Source of the DNA: Mesorhizobium temperatum
GTDB taxonomy: Bacteria; Pseudomonadota; Alphaproteobacteria; Rhizobiales; Rhizobiaceae
Assembly: GCF_002284575.1 (NCBI RefSeq)
Contig: NZ_NPKJ01000076.1
Location: 199,432 to 263,431, forward strand
Length of the DNA: 64,000 nucleotides
Direction: 5' to 3'
Part shown: positions 53,351 through 62,069 of the stretch, one piece after another
Numbering within the stretch: the first letter of the stretch is position 1
Layout: the number at the start of each line of letters is the position of its first letter
Made by a program: the position numbers and the translations under genes
Notes under the pieces: generated by a model
The model's input: only the letters and a program-made list of their open reading frames with translations
Told to the model about the DNA's origin: nothing
Database searches by the model: none

Positions 53351-54187
53351 TTAACGCGCCATAAGGATCGGCATCGACGGGTCTTCAAGCATCGAGACGG
53401 TGACGCCACCGAAGATGCGCTCGCGCAACCGGGAATGACCATAGGCGCCCATCACTATCAGGTCGGCGGCGATGTCGACCGCGTGCCTGCGAAGCACGTC
53501 GGCGACTGAATGATCCAAGCTGGGCAGCCGGTCAACCGTGACATTCACGCCATGCCGTGCGAGATAGGCAGCGGCGTCGGCTCCGGGTTCCGCCCCGTGG
53601 CGGTATTCGTCCTCCACCGGATCGACCATGACAAGGTGCACCTCATCGGCACCTGGCAGCATGTCGAGAGACTCGCGGACGGCACGCGATGACTCCAGAC
53701 GCGCGTCCCATGCAATCAGCACGCGTTTCGGCTTCAGTGTCGAGCGCGACCCCTCGGGGATGAGCAACAAAGGCTTTCCCGAAGAAAACAACGCGCCTTC
53801 GATCGCTTTGCTTTTCAGCGTTTCGCTAGCAAACAACTCCGGTCCAACAACCGTAATATCGGCGTAGCGGGCACGGCGGCCGATGGTATTGTCGGCCCAG
53901 CCAGCTTCCGGATATTCGCTGGAGACATCGGCCGAAGGCGCCCTGCCGGCGAGAAAAGCCGACACGGCAGCGGTTCGCTTCTTCAACAGATTCTCGTCGG
54001 CCTGACGCTCTTCGAGCCAGGCTTCTGAAACGACCGCAGCATACTCTCCGACTGGTGGCGGCGCAGCAACGGCAACGACGAGAACAGCAAGATGGGCGCC
54101 GATTTCGTTGCACAGGCCGGCGGCGAGCTTGAGATCGTCGTCACCCTTGTTCGGCCCGGTAATGGTAAGTATCGTCCTGAAAGCCAT
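53351..54187 (-). CDS. Universal stress protein, tandem UspA domains
   Basis: A 278-residue protein with two Usp folds. The start at 54187 (MAFRTILTITGPNKGDDDL) replaces an ATG 16 codons earlier. The second domain carries the ATP-binding pattern VMGAYGHSRLRERIFGGVTVSMLEDPSMPILMAR. The first domain is degenerate at that site. Its start lies about 106 bp from the FNR/FixK box, on the other strand. Tandem Usp proteins of this kind are often induced under low oxygen in rhizobia. Confidence 0.92.
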   Translation of the reverse strand: MAFRTILTITGPNKGDDDLKLAAGLCNEIGAHLAVLVVAVAAPPPVGEYAAVVSEAWLEERQADENLLKKRTAAVSAFLAGRAPSADVSSEYPEAGWADNTIGRRARYADITVVGPELFASETLKSKAIEGALFSSGKPLLLIPEGSRSTLKPKRVLIAWDARLESSRAVRESLDMLPGADEVHLVMVDPVEDEYRHGAEPGADAAAYLARHGVNVTVDRLPSLDHSVADVLRRHAVDIAADLIVMGAYGHSRLRERIFGGVTVSMLEDPSMPILMAR

Positions 54188-54544
54188 GGCGGCTGCTCCC
54201 GATCTTGTGTCAAAGCCCAATCGTCGCTGCAACAATAGCGAGACGGCTCAGCGCATTCATTGCGCTGAGTGAAGAACGTCGCCGCGCATCATTTGATCCG
54301 TATCAACGTGCCCACGTGGTCGTGCCGAAACGTGGCGATCGCGACATGCCTGTGTGGTCGCCAACTTTCTTCCGGAAGACGCTAAGAAATACCGCCCGAA
54401 CACCGGAAAAGTATCACCACGGAACGCATCCACGGCCTGGCTGGTTATATCCAGACGCTGCAGCAGTATGGGCCCGATGGCGCGGAATTTCAGCGACCGC
54501 GCTCGTCGGATTCCAAGGGTTCGATACAGATACAGAGGCATCCG
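54188..54544. other. Divergent regulatory region with possible coding remnant
   Basis: 357 bp between the universal stress protein (minus) and the kinase fusion (plus). It contains the FNR/FixK box at 54293-54306. From 54386 to 54544 the kinase reading frame is open and reads ITTERIHGLAGYIQTLQQYG, which looks protein-like but has no start codon of its own. It may be the remains of a lost small gene or an N-terminal extension. Confidence 0.5.
54293..54306 (+). promoter_or_regulatory. FNR/FixK box
   Basis: TTGAT-CCGT-ATCAA, a perfect match to the FNR/FixK/FnrN consensus TTGAT-N4-ATCAA. It lies 106 bp upstream of the universal stress gene and 238 bp upstream of the kinase fusion gene, so it could serve one or both under oxygen limitation. 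Confidence 0.85.
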
Positions 54545-56107
54545 ATGATCGTCGAAGATCAGGAATCCGTGGCCGCGATGTTGATGGACCCTGCCGCATA
54601 TGGCGAGACCGGGCAGGTCGAGGCGATCGAAACTCACATCTCGCGTATCTTCCTGGTTGGCCAGCGCGCCTACAAGATCAAGCGAGCTGTCAGGCTGCCC
54701 TACGTCGACTTCTCGACCCCGACCCTGCGGCTCGCCGCTTGCGAGAAGGAGGTGGAGCTCAACTCCAAGACCGCGCCCGGCCTCTATCTCGGTGTGCGGC
54801 GCATCACGCGAGAGGCCGGCGGCAAGCTCGCCTTCGACGGAAGCGGCGAACTGGTCGATGCGGCGATCGAGATGGTCCGCTTCGATCAGTCGAAGCTGCT
54901 GGATCGAATGGCAGTCGGTGGCGAACTGACGCCTGCGCTGATGACGGCGGTCGCGCGCATGATCGTGCGCTATCATCGCGGCGCGCCGGAGATCCACAGG
55001 GGCAGCGGATCCTCGAACCTGGCAGGCGTGCTCGCCATCAACGAAGCCGGCTTTGCCACCAGCCATGTTTTCGAAGAAGCCGAGATCAAGGCATTCACCG
55101 GGATTTTCCGCACCGCCCTCGCCCATCATTCCGAACTGCTCGACCGGCGGGAGATGGCAGGCAAGATCCGGCGATGCCACGGCGATCTGCATCTGCGCAA
55201 TATCTGTCTCTTCGACGGAGAGCCCCGCCTCTTCGATTGCATCGAATTCAACGACCAGATCGCCAGCATCGATGTGCTCTACGACCTGGCCTTCCTGCTG
55301 ATGGACCTTTGGCATCGCGGCTTTCTGGAACTCGCCAACCTGGTGATGAACCGCTACCTCGACGAAGCAGACGACGAGGACGGCTTCATTCTCCTGCCGT
55401 TTTTCATGGCAGTGCGAGCCGCAGTGCGCGCGCACGTCACCGCAACCCAGATTGAGGAAGGCAATGCCGATTCCGGCGGGCTGACTGCCGAAGCCAGGTC
55501 CTATTTCGAGCTCGCCCGAACACTTCTCCAGGCAAGGCCGCCGCGGCTGATCGCCATCGGCGGCTTGAGTGGTTCCGGCAAGACGGCCGTTGCCGAGGCA
55601 CTCGCCGCACATGTCGGCGCGCCGCCCGGCGCGCGCATTGTCGAGAGCGACCGCGTCCGCAAAGCCATGCATGGGGTGCCGGCCGAAACGAAGCTGCCGG
55701 ACAGGGCTTATCGACCGGAGGTGTCGGACCGCGTCTATCGCGAAATGGCATGGCGCGCCGACTTGATCCTTTCCGAAGGCGGTTCGGTGGTCGCCGATGC
55801 CGTCTTCGACAGGCCGGCCGATCGCAACCGCATCGAGAAGACGGCAAATGGCAGAGACGTTGCTTTCGCCGGATTCTGGCTGGAGGCGGATCCGCTTGTT
55901 CTTTGGCAGCGGGTGAGCGAGCGCAGCGGCGGTCCTTCCGACGCCACTGTCGACATCTTGTCGCGGCAATTGCAGCGAAAGGCCACCCAGTCCACCTGGC
56001 GCAAGGTCGACGCCGATCGAAAGCTCGCCGACATCGCCGCAGAGTTGGCGAGCGTTTCGGACGCGGCCGCTTCTGCGCAGGGTGCTCCACTCAAGACAGC
56101 ATCGTGA
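54545..56107 (+). CDS. Fused aminoglycoside phosphotransferase-like / ATP-binding kinase protein
   Basis: A 520-residue two-domain protein. The N-terminal half is protein-kinase-like (APH fold), with CHGDLHLRNICLFDGEPRLFDCIEFND as catalytic and metal-binding loops. The C-terminal half is a P-loop kinase with Walker A GLSGSGKTAVAEAL near residue 345, similar to gluconokinase or zeta-toxin-type folds. The start has AGAGG 7 bp upstream. Such fusions occur in stress gene groups with Usp proteins; the substrate is unknown. Thioredoxin follows 32 bp later. Confidence 0.9.
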   Translation: MIVEDQESVAAMLMDPAAYGETGQVEAIETHISRIFLVGQRAYKIKRAVRLPYVDFSTPTLRLAACEKEVELNSKTAPGLYLGVRRITREAGGKLAFDGSGELVDAAIEMVRFDQSKLLDRMAVGGELTPALMTAVARMIVRYHRGAPEIHRGSGSSNLAGVLAINEAGFATSHVFEEAEIKAFTGIFRTALAHHSELLDRREMAGKIRRCHGDLHLRNICLFDGEPRLFDCIEFNDQIASIDVLYDLAFLLMDLWHRGFLELANLVMNRYLDEADDEDGFILLPFFMAVRAAVRAHVTATQIEEGNADSGGLTAEARSYFELARTLLQARPPRLIAIGGLSGSGKTAVAEALAAHVGAPPGARIVESDRVRKAMHGVPAETKLPDRAYRPEVSDRVYREMAWRADLILSEGGSVVADAVFDRPADRNRIEKTANGRDVAFAGFWLEADPLVLWQRVSERSGGPSDATVDILSRQLQRKATQSTWRKVDADRKLADIAAELASVSDAAASAQGAPLKTAS

Positions 56108-56139
56108 CGGCGACGATCGACGCGCATAAAGATGGGTGA

Positions 56140-56595
56140 ATGGGCATGACGCGGGAAAAACTGGTGGTCTGCGGCAAATGCGGCGGGGTCAATCGCCTGC
56201 CGCCGGCACGCAATGCCGGGGACGCGAAATGCGGAAAGTGCGGATCCAAGCTGTTCTTGGGTCACCCGGAAGACGTCGATGCACAGAGCTTTGATCGCCA
56301 GGTCCGACGAAGCAGCCTCCCCGTTGTCGTCGACATCTGGGCACCGTGGTGCGGCCCCTGCAAGATGATGGCGCCGGCCTATGAAGCGGCAGCAAACGAA
56401 CTGGAGCCGCATATTCGCCTGATCAAACTCAATTCCGACAATGAGCAGGCCGTTGCAGCCAGGCTCGGCATTCGCAGCATCCCGACCATGATCCTCTTCC
56501 ATGGCGGACAGGAGGTTGCGCGCACATCCGGCGCCATGACGGCGGGGCAGATTGTCAGGTGGGTCCGCGATCACCTGCCGACGGCCTCAGCCTGA
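56140..56595 (+). CDS. trxC: Thioredoxin 2 (TrxC type, zinc-binding)
   Basis: A 151-residue thioredoxin with an N-terminal zinc ribbon (Cys11, Cys14, Cys31, Cys34) and the active site WAPWCGPCKMM (Cys71, Cys74). The cis-proline is in IRSIPTMILF. The start could instead be the ATG at 56146. It follows the kinase fusion in the same direction, 32 bp apart, so it is probably in the same oxygen- or stress-controlled transcript. Confidence 0.93.
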   Translation: MGMTREKLVVCGKCGGVNRLPPARNAGDAKCGKCGSKLFLGHPEDVDAQSFDRQVRRSSLPVVVDIWAPWCGPCKMMAPAYEAAANELEPHIRLIKLNSDNEQAVAARLGIRSIPTMILFHGGQEVARTSGAMTAGQIVRWVRDHLPTASA

Positions 56596-56697
56596 ACGCC
56601 GCCACGCCGTGGATTCGCTGATCGCGATGGCCGCATCAGAAAAGGTGTCGGCGAAAGCGAGCTGGGCGACTTGACGGCCGACGCGGAGCGCATAAGC

Positions 56698-56741
56698 CAT
56701 ATGATGATCTAAAGGCAGTGACAAATTTCATATGATGATCT
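56698..56741 (+). promoter_or_regulatory. Two direct copies of a GntR-type operator before the GntR gene
   Basis: CATATGATGATCT occurs at 56698-56710 and again at 56729-56741, 31 bp apart (about three helical turns), 60-103 bp upstream of the GntR start. The second copy reads TTCATATGATGA, and the same sequence in inverted form occurs before kdgD. This points to autoregulation. Confidence 0.75.
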
Positions 56742-56800
56742 CGCTTTTGCCCTGCGCCGGGAGTATGCAATGTCTCGACGCGGCAAAGTTTGGAGGACCC

Positions 56801-57553
56801 ATGCAGCAGGCCGAACATCGAACGTCCCGCAGGTCGTTCGTTTCTCAGGTTGCAGATGCGCTGCGCGGCCAGATCGAAGCCGGCTTTTATGCGCCTGGCG
56901 ACAAATTGCCGACAGAACCCGCGCTGATTGACCGGTTCGGGTTCAGCCGCACTGTGGTCCGGGAGGCCATCGCCGCCCTTCGCGCCGACGGGCTGGTGGA
57001 ATCGCGGCAAGGCGCCGGCGTCTTCGTCCTCGGCCCGAAACCCGTCGACGAGGGATTGAAGCTCTTCACCGACGAAACGAACAAGATCTCGGACATCATC
57101 GAAGAGCTCGAGCTGCGCATCGGCATCGAAGTCGAGGCAGCCGGGCTTGCTGCAGCCCGCAGTTCGCCGGCGCAGGAGGCCGAAATCGAGGCCCAGGTCG
57201 AAAGGTTCGCCGATCTCATGGCGCAAGACCAACCCACCGACGAGGCGGACTTCCAGTTCCACTTGGCGATTGCCACCGCAACGAACAACGCCAGATTCAA
57301 GGCATTCCTCGAACATATCGGCCGCCGGATGATCCCGCGGGTGAAGTTCAAGACGATGATGGGCGGCATCGATCCCTTGCCCAATCGCGACCATCCGATT
57401 CTAGAGGAGCACCGGGAAATCGCAGATGCGATTCTCGCCCGCGACCCGGAAAAGGCGCGTGAGGCGATGCGCCGCCACTTGGTGACGGGGATAAAGCGCT
57501 ATCGCGCCCTCACCGTCCGGCGCTCGACAAACCAGGACAAGACCGGCGGTTGA
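56801..57553 (+). CDS. GntR-family regulator, FadR/FCD subfamily
   Basis: A 250-residue regulator. The winged helix is FVSQVADALRGQIEAGFYAPGDKLPTEPALIDRFGFSRTVVREAIAALRADGLVESRQGAGVFV. The FCD effector domain carries metal-type residues in ELRIGIEVEAAGLAA and DFQFHLAIATATNNARF. The start at 56801 has TGGAGGA upstream. It precedes the dehydratase and transporter genes and very likely responds to a sugar acid. Confidence 0.92.
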   Translation: MQQAEHRTSRRSFVSQVADALRGQIEAGFYAPGDKLPTEPALIDRFGFSRTVVREAIAALRADGLVESRQGAGVFVLGPKPVDEGLKLFTDETNKISDIIEELELRIGIEVEAAGLAAARSSPAQEAEIEAQVERFADLMAQDQPTDEADFQFHLAIATATNNARFKAFLEHIGRRMIPRVKFKTMMGGIDPLPNRDHPILEEHREIADAILARDPEKAREAMRRHLVTGIKRYRALTVRRSTNQDKTGG

Positions 57554-57567
57554 CTCGTCGGCATACT

Positions 57568-57595
57568 CATCATATGAATCTAGATGACATCATAT
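57568..57595 (+). promoter_or_regulatory. GntR-type operator before kdgD
   Basis: TCATCATATGAA is the exact reverse complement of the TTCATATGATGA found upstream of the GntR gene. A degenerate second copy (GACATCATATTA) follows at once. It lies 22-49 bp before the kdgD start. Confidence 0.72.
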
Positions 57596-57616
57596 TAATT
57601 TGTGGGATGAGTTCCT

Positions 57617-58522
57617 TTGTCGCCAGATCAAATCAAGTCGCGTGTCGCTTCAGGGCTGCTGTCGTTTCCGGTCACACATTTCAACGAGGATTTCAGCCTC
57701 AATCTCGAAAGCTATCGCGCGCATGTGGAATGGCTGTCGGGGTTCGGTGCCGCCGCCCTGTTCGCGGCCGGCGGCACCGGTGAATTCTTCTCGCTGTCGC
57801 CGGAAGAGGTCGCCGATGTTACCCGTGCGGCCAAGGAAGCCTCCGGAGATGTGCCTATCATCGCCGGATGTGGCTACGGCACGGCGCTCGCCACGGAAAT
57901 TGCCCGCCGCGCCGAGGCTGCGGGGGCCGACGGTCTCTTGCTTCTGCCTCATTATCTGATGGAGGTCTCCCAAGAGGGGATATTCCGGCATGTCAAAGCC
58001 GTGTGCGAATCCACCGGCCTCGGCGTCATCATCTACAACCGTGCGAACTCGGTCGCCAATGCCGACACGGTTGCTCGCCTTGCTGACGCGTGCCCAAACC
58101 TCATCGGCTTCAAGGACGGCACAGGCAAGATCGACCTTGTCCGCCACGTCACCGCAAAACTTGGCGATCGGCTCTGCTACATCGGTGGCATGCCCACACA
58201 TGAGCTCTTTGCCGAAGGCTTCAACGGCGCCGGCGTGACGACTTATTCCTCCGCGGTCTTCAATTTTGTGCCGGAACTGGCACAGCGCTTCTACCGGGCC
58301 ATGCGGGCAAGCGATCGCGCTGCAATGGAAGAAATCCTGCACAGCTTCTTCTTCCCCTTCGCGGCTTTGCGCGATCGAGAACAAGGTTATCCGGTGTCGA
58401 TCATCAAGGCAGGCGTCGAACTCATAGGACGGACACCCGGCCCGCTTCGTCCGCCGCTGACGGATCTGAAGCCGCAGGAAAAAGACATGCTGCGCGGACT
58501 GATCGAGAAGATCGCCGCCTAG
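57617..58522 (+). CDS. kdgD: 5-dehydro-4-deoxyglucarate dehydratase
   Basis: A 301-residue enzyme of the DapA/NAL superfamily that converts 5-keto-4-deoxyglucarate to 2-oxoglutarate semialdehyde, water and CO2 in glucarate or galactarate breakdown. The Schiff-base lysine is in LIGFKDGTGKID. SGLLSFPVTHFNEDFSLN and FAAGGTGEFFSLSPEE are KdgD-like. The start is a TTG at 57617 (MSPDQIKSRVASGLLSFPVTHF); a nearby ATG at 57608 is out of frame. No glucarate or galactarate dehydratase gene lies in the window. Confidence 0.9.
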   Translation: MSPDQIKSRVASGLLSFPVTHFNEDFSLNLESYRAHVEWLSGFGAAALFAAGGTGEFFSLSPEEVADVTRAAKEASGDVPIIAGCGYGTALATEIARRAEAAGADGLLLLPHYLMEVSQEGIFRHVKAVCESTGLGVIIYNRANSVANADTVARLADACPNLIGFKDGTGKIDLVRHVTAKLGDRLCYIGGMPTHELFAEGFNGAGVTTYSSAVFNFVPELAQRFYRAMRASDRAAMEEILHSFFFPFAALRDREQGYPVSIIKAGVELIGRTPGPLRPPLTDLKPQEKDMLRGLIEKIAA

Positions 58523-58630
58523 TTGCCGGGAGATCGGCAAATTGTCGGACGAACGGGACGAGGAGGTTCGCCCTGCGCACGACAGCCAAAACGGTAGATC
58601 CCAAAACGGAAGACCAAAGGGAGGACAGAC

Positions 58631-60145
58631 ATGAATAGAAGCGTTCATACGATTGCAGCTGTCGTATTGATGACCGCTGCCGCCGTTCCATCGGCTGTCG
58701 CACAAGAAGCGGCGCAGGAAATCCGTATCGTCCTGCCGGAGCAGCCGGCCAATCTGGAGCCCTGCGGCACCATCATCACAAATGTCGGCCAGATACTCAG
58801 CCAAAACGTCGTTGAATCGTTGACCGTCATCGATCCGGTCACCGGACAACCTCAGCCGAAACTGGCGACCGAGTGGACCAGCGTGGACCCGACCACATGG
58901 CGGATCAAGCTGCGCGAGGGCGTGAAGTTCCAGGACGGAACGGAACTCAACGCGGATGCGGTCGCATTCTCCATCAACAGGATGATCAGCGGCAAGCTCA
59001 CTTGTAGCAACATAGCGAAATTCGGCGATGCCAAGCTAAAGCTGAAGCCGGTCGACGATCTGACCGTCGAGATAAAGTCGGACAGGCCCGAACCCATCAT
59101 GCCGACGCTGTTGAGCGTGGTCATGATCGTCTCGCCGAAGACGCCGGTCGACCGGGCGGTGAACGATCCGGTCGGGACCGGCCCGTTCAAGCTGTCGACC
59201 TTTTCCCCGCAAACCGTAGTGCTGGACGCGTTCGACGGCTATTGGGGCAAGAAGCCGGAGATCACGAAGGCAACCTATGTCTGGCGGCCCGAATCCTCGA
59301 TTCGAGCGGCCATGGTGGAAACCGGGGAAGCCGACCTGACGCCGTCGATTGCCATCCAGGACGCCAGCAATCCGGAGACGGATTTCGCCTACCTGAACTC
59401 CGAAACCACCGCGATCCGTATCGATGCCGCCGAGCCGCCGCTCGATGACCTGCGCGTCCGCAAGGCGCTCAACCTGGCGATCGACTGGGAAGGCCTTGCG
59501 CAGCTGTTCGGCGACGACGTCAAGCGTGCGTCGCAGATGGTCGTCTCCGGGATCAACGGGCATGACGATGCGCTCGAGCCTTGGCCGTACGATCCGGAAG
59601 AGGCGAAAAAGCTCATCGAAGAGGCGCGCACGGCGGGTGTCGCGGTCGACACCGAGATCAAGCTCATCGGGCGAAACGGCATCTATCCGAACGGCGCCGA
59701 AGCGATGGAGGCCATGATGACGATGTGGCAGGACGCCGGCCTCAACGTCAAGCTCACCATGCTCGATGTCGCCGACTGGCTGCGCTATCTGCAAAAGCCT
59801 TTCCCGCCGGAGCGTGGCCCCAATCTCCTGCAGATGATGCACGACAACAACAAGGGCGATGCGGCCTTCACGGTTCCGATCTTCTACCGATCGAGCGGCA
59901 GCTACTCGACCTTGGCCGATCCGGCATTTGACAAGGAGATAGACGCGGCGCTGGCGGCGACCGGCGAGGCCCGCACGAACAGCTTCAAGGCGATCTTCGG
60001 CAAGGCCCGCAACGAAGTGGTGGCGGACATCCCGATGTTCCACATGATCGGCTACACCCGCGTCGGCACCAGGCTGGAATGGAAGCCCGACATCACTACC
60101 AACAGCGAAATACCGCTGGCCAATATCGCTATCAAAAAAGACTGA
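58631..60145 (+). CDS. ABC transporter substrate-binding protein (family 5)
   Basis: A 504-residue periplasmic binding protein with a signal peptide (MNRSVHTIAAVVLMTAAAVPSAVAQEA). The SBP_bac_5 features are TEWTSVDPTTWRIKLREGVKFQDGTELNADAVAFSINRMI and VRKALNLAIDWEGLAQLFG. The family usually binds di- and oligopeptides, but members also bind glutathione, opines, nickel or sugars. It follows kdgD by 108 bp and carries GGGAGGA before the start. In this setting a sugar-acid ligand is likely. Confidence 0.93.
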   Translation: MNRSVHTIAAVVLMTAAAVPSAVAQEAAQEIRIVLPEQPANLEPCGTIITNVGQILSQNVVESLTVIDPVTGQPQPKLATEWTSVDPTTWRIKLREGVKFQDGTELNADAVAFSINRMISGKLTCSNIAKFGDAKLKLKPVDDLTVEIKSDRPEPIMPTLLSVVMIVSPKTPVDRAVNDPVGTGPFKLSTFSPQTVVLDAFDGYWGKKPEITKATYVWRPESSIRAAMVETGEADLTPSIAIQDASNPETDFAYLNSETTAIRIDAAEPPLDDLRVRKALNLAIDWEGLAQLFGDDVKRASQMVVSGINGHDDALEPWPYDPEEAKKLIEEARTAGVAVDTEIKLIGRNGIYPNGAEAMEAMMTMWQDAGLNVKLTMLDVADWLRYLQKPFPPERGPNLLQMMHDNNKGDAAFTVPIFYRSSGSYSTLADPAFDKEIDAALAATGEARTNSFKAIFGKARNEVVADIPMFHMIGYTRVGTRLEWKPDITTNSEIPLANIAIKKD

Positions 60146-60227
60146 GTGATACGGAGGCGCTGGGTCCGATCGTGACCCTGCGCCCTGACCCGTCGCCTCC
60201 GTCGATATCCGTCCAAGGGCATCCCAA

Positions 60228-61142
60228 ATGATTACCTATCTTGGACGCCGGGCGTTCCACAGTATCCTGTCGGTCATAGGTCTGTTGACGCTGGTCTTTT
60301 TCCTGACACGGCTTACCGGCGATCCTTCCGCCTTGTACCTGCCTCTGGACTCGACTGCGGAAGCTCGGGCCGCGTTCGCGCGGTTGAACGGCCTCGATCA
60401 GCCGATCTATTGGCAGTTTCTGGATTATTTGCGCGATCTTCTGCAGCTGGATTTCGGTGAATCGCTGCGCCAGAACCGCTCGGCGATGCAGGTCGCGCTT
60501 GAGGCTTTCCCGGAAACGCTGAAGCTTGCCGCCGTCGCGATCACCCTGTCGACCGCTTTGGCTATCCTTGTCGGCTCTCTTGCGGCCGCGCGGCCGGGCA
60601 GCATGTTCGACCGTGTCGCCAGCTTCGTCTCCCTGGCCGGCGCAAGCGCGCCGGATTTTTGGGTCGCCATCGTCGGCATCCTTGTCTTCGCCGTGGGGCT
60701 CGGGCTTTTGCCGACATCCGGCACCGGAACCTGGGCCCATTGGATCATGCCCGTCTTCGTGCTGATGCTTCGTCCCTTCGGTCTCCTGGTGCAGGTCGTG
60801 CGCGGAACCATGCTGTCCGCGCTTGCCTCTCCATACATCAAGACCGCAAGGGCCAAGGGCCTGCCCCTTCAGAAGATCATCTTCGGGCATGCGCTTCGCA
60901 ATTCGCTGCTGCCCGTCGTCACGGTCGCCGGCGACCTGGCGACCAGCCTGGTCAACGGCGCCGTCGTCGTGGAGTCGATATTCGGCTGGCCCGGCATCGG
61001 CAAGCTGATGATCGACTCGATCATCCAGCGCGATTTTGCCGTCGTCCAGTCGACGATTCTGGTGACGGCAACCGCCATCTTCATCCTGAACATCGCGATC
61101 GACCTGCTCTACGCGGTTCTCGATCCGCGCATCCGGTACTGA
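60228..61142 (+). CDS. ABC transporter permease (DppB type)
   Basis: A 304-residue inner-membrane permease with six membrane segments. The N-terminal TM is MITYLGRRAFHSILSVIGLLTLVFFLTRLTGDP. The EAA loop is KTARAKGLPLQKIIFGHALRNSLLPVVTV, which contacts the ATPase. It is followed 3 bp later by the second permease gene. Confidence 0.94.
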   Translation: MITYLGRRAFHSILSVIGLLTLVFFLTRLTGDPSALYLPLDSTAEARAAFARLNGLDQPIYWQFLDYLRDLLQLDFGESLRQNRSAMQVALEAFPETLKLAAVAITLSTALAILVGSLAAARPGSMFDRVASFVSLAGASAPDFWVAIVGILVFAVGLGLLPTSGTGTWAHWIMPVFVLMLRPFGLLVQVVRGTMLSALASPYIKTARAKGLPLQKIIFGHALRNSLLPVVTVAGDLATSLVNGAVVVESIFGWPGIGKLMIDSIIQRDFAVVQSTILVTATAIFILNIAIDLLYAVLDPRIRY

Positions 61143-61145
61143 GCC

Positions 61146-62069
61146 ATGACGATCATCACCCCCGACATCAAGCCGGCGGCCGTTCCAGGCAGCGGCAGCG
61201 TGCTTCTCGCCTATTTGAAGCGCGACAAGCTTGCGCTCGCCGCCGCTATTTTCCTGGCGATCGTCGTGCTCGCGGCGGTCCTCGGCCCGTGGCTGGTGGG
61301 CGACGCCGCATCGCGGCTGGGGCTGCGCCAGCGCAATCTCGCCCCCTTCTCGCTGGCCAGCGGCTGGATCTACGTGCTTGGCGCCGATACCCTCGGCCGG
61401 CCCATTCTGGCCAGGCTGATTGTCGGTGCGCAGAATACGTTCGGCATTGCCGCGGCGGCGGTGTTCGCGTCCATGCTGGTTGGCGGAACACTGGGCCTGA
61501 TAGCGGGCTATTCGGAGCGCTGGTACAGCCATCTCATTCTGCGCCTGGCCGATGTCGTCATGAGCTTTCCCTCGCTGCTGTTGGCGCTCATCGTGCTCTA
61601 CACGCTGGGGCCGAGCATCACCAACCTGGTGATCGTTCTCGCCGTCACGCGCATGCCGATCTACCTCAGAACGGCGCGCGCAGAAGTTTTGGAGTTGCGC
61701 GAGCGCATGTTCGTGAGCGCGGCGCGAGCCATGGGTGCGAAGCCGGCCCGGATCGTCATCCGGCATATCGCACCCCTCGTCCTGCCGACACTGGTGACGA
61801 TTTCCGCCATTGATTTCGCGACCGTCATTTTATCGGAATCGGCGCTGAGTTTCCTTGGCCTCGGCATTCAGCCACCCGACTTTACCTGGGGCGCAATGGT
61901 GGCGAACGGCCGCGGCTATCTCGCCACCGCCTGGTGGATCGCATTCTGGCCGGGTCTTGCAATCATGCTGACGACGCTGTCGCTCAACATCCTCTCGAAC
62001 TGGGCGCGCACCGTCGCCGATCCGCAGCAACGCTGGCGTCTTCAGACATTGCGAAAATCTGCCCAATGA
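61146..62069 (+). CDS. ABC transporter permease (DppC type)
   Basis: A 307-residue permease with a cytoplasmic N-terminal extension. The EAA loop is RTARAEVLELRERMFVSAARAMGAKPARIVIRHIAP, and FLGLGIQPPDFTWGAMVANGRGYL is the family C-terminal motif. It pairs with the DppB-type permease. Its stop overlaps the ATPase gene start (ATGA). Confidence 0.94.
   Translation: MTIITPDIKPAAVPGSGSVLLAYLKRDKLALAAAIFLAIVVLAAVLGPWLVGDAASRLGLRQRNLAPFSLASGWIYVLGADTLGRPILARLIVGAQNTFGIAAAAVFASMLVGGTLGLIAGYSERWYSHLILRLADVVMSFPSLLLALIVLYTLGPSITNLVIVLAVTRMPIYLRTARAEVLELRERMFVSAARAMGAKPARIVIRHIAPLVLPTLVTISAIDFATVILSESALSFLGLGIQPPDFTWGAMVANGRGYLATAWWIAFWPGLAIMLTTLSLNILSNWARTVADPQQRWRLQTLRKSAQ

Noticed and set aside
54205..55455. 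Plus-strand frame of 416 codons overlapping the kinase fusion
   Set aside because: It is in the wrong frame relative to the APH and P-loop motifs and is mostly arginine-rich noise.
60132..61766. Minus-strand frame of 544 codons opposite the transporter permeases
   Set aside because: It is the antisense of hydrophobic permease codons, giving a charged, repetitive product without a domain or ribosome site.
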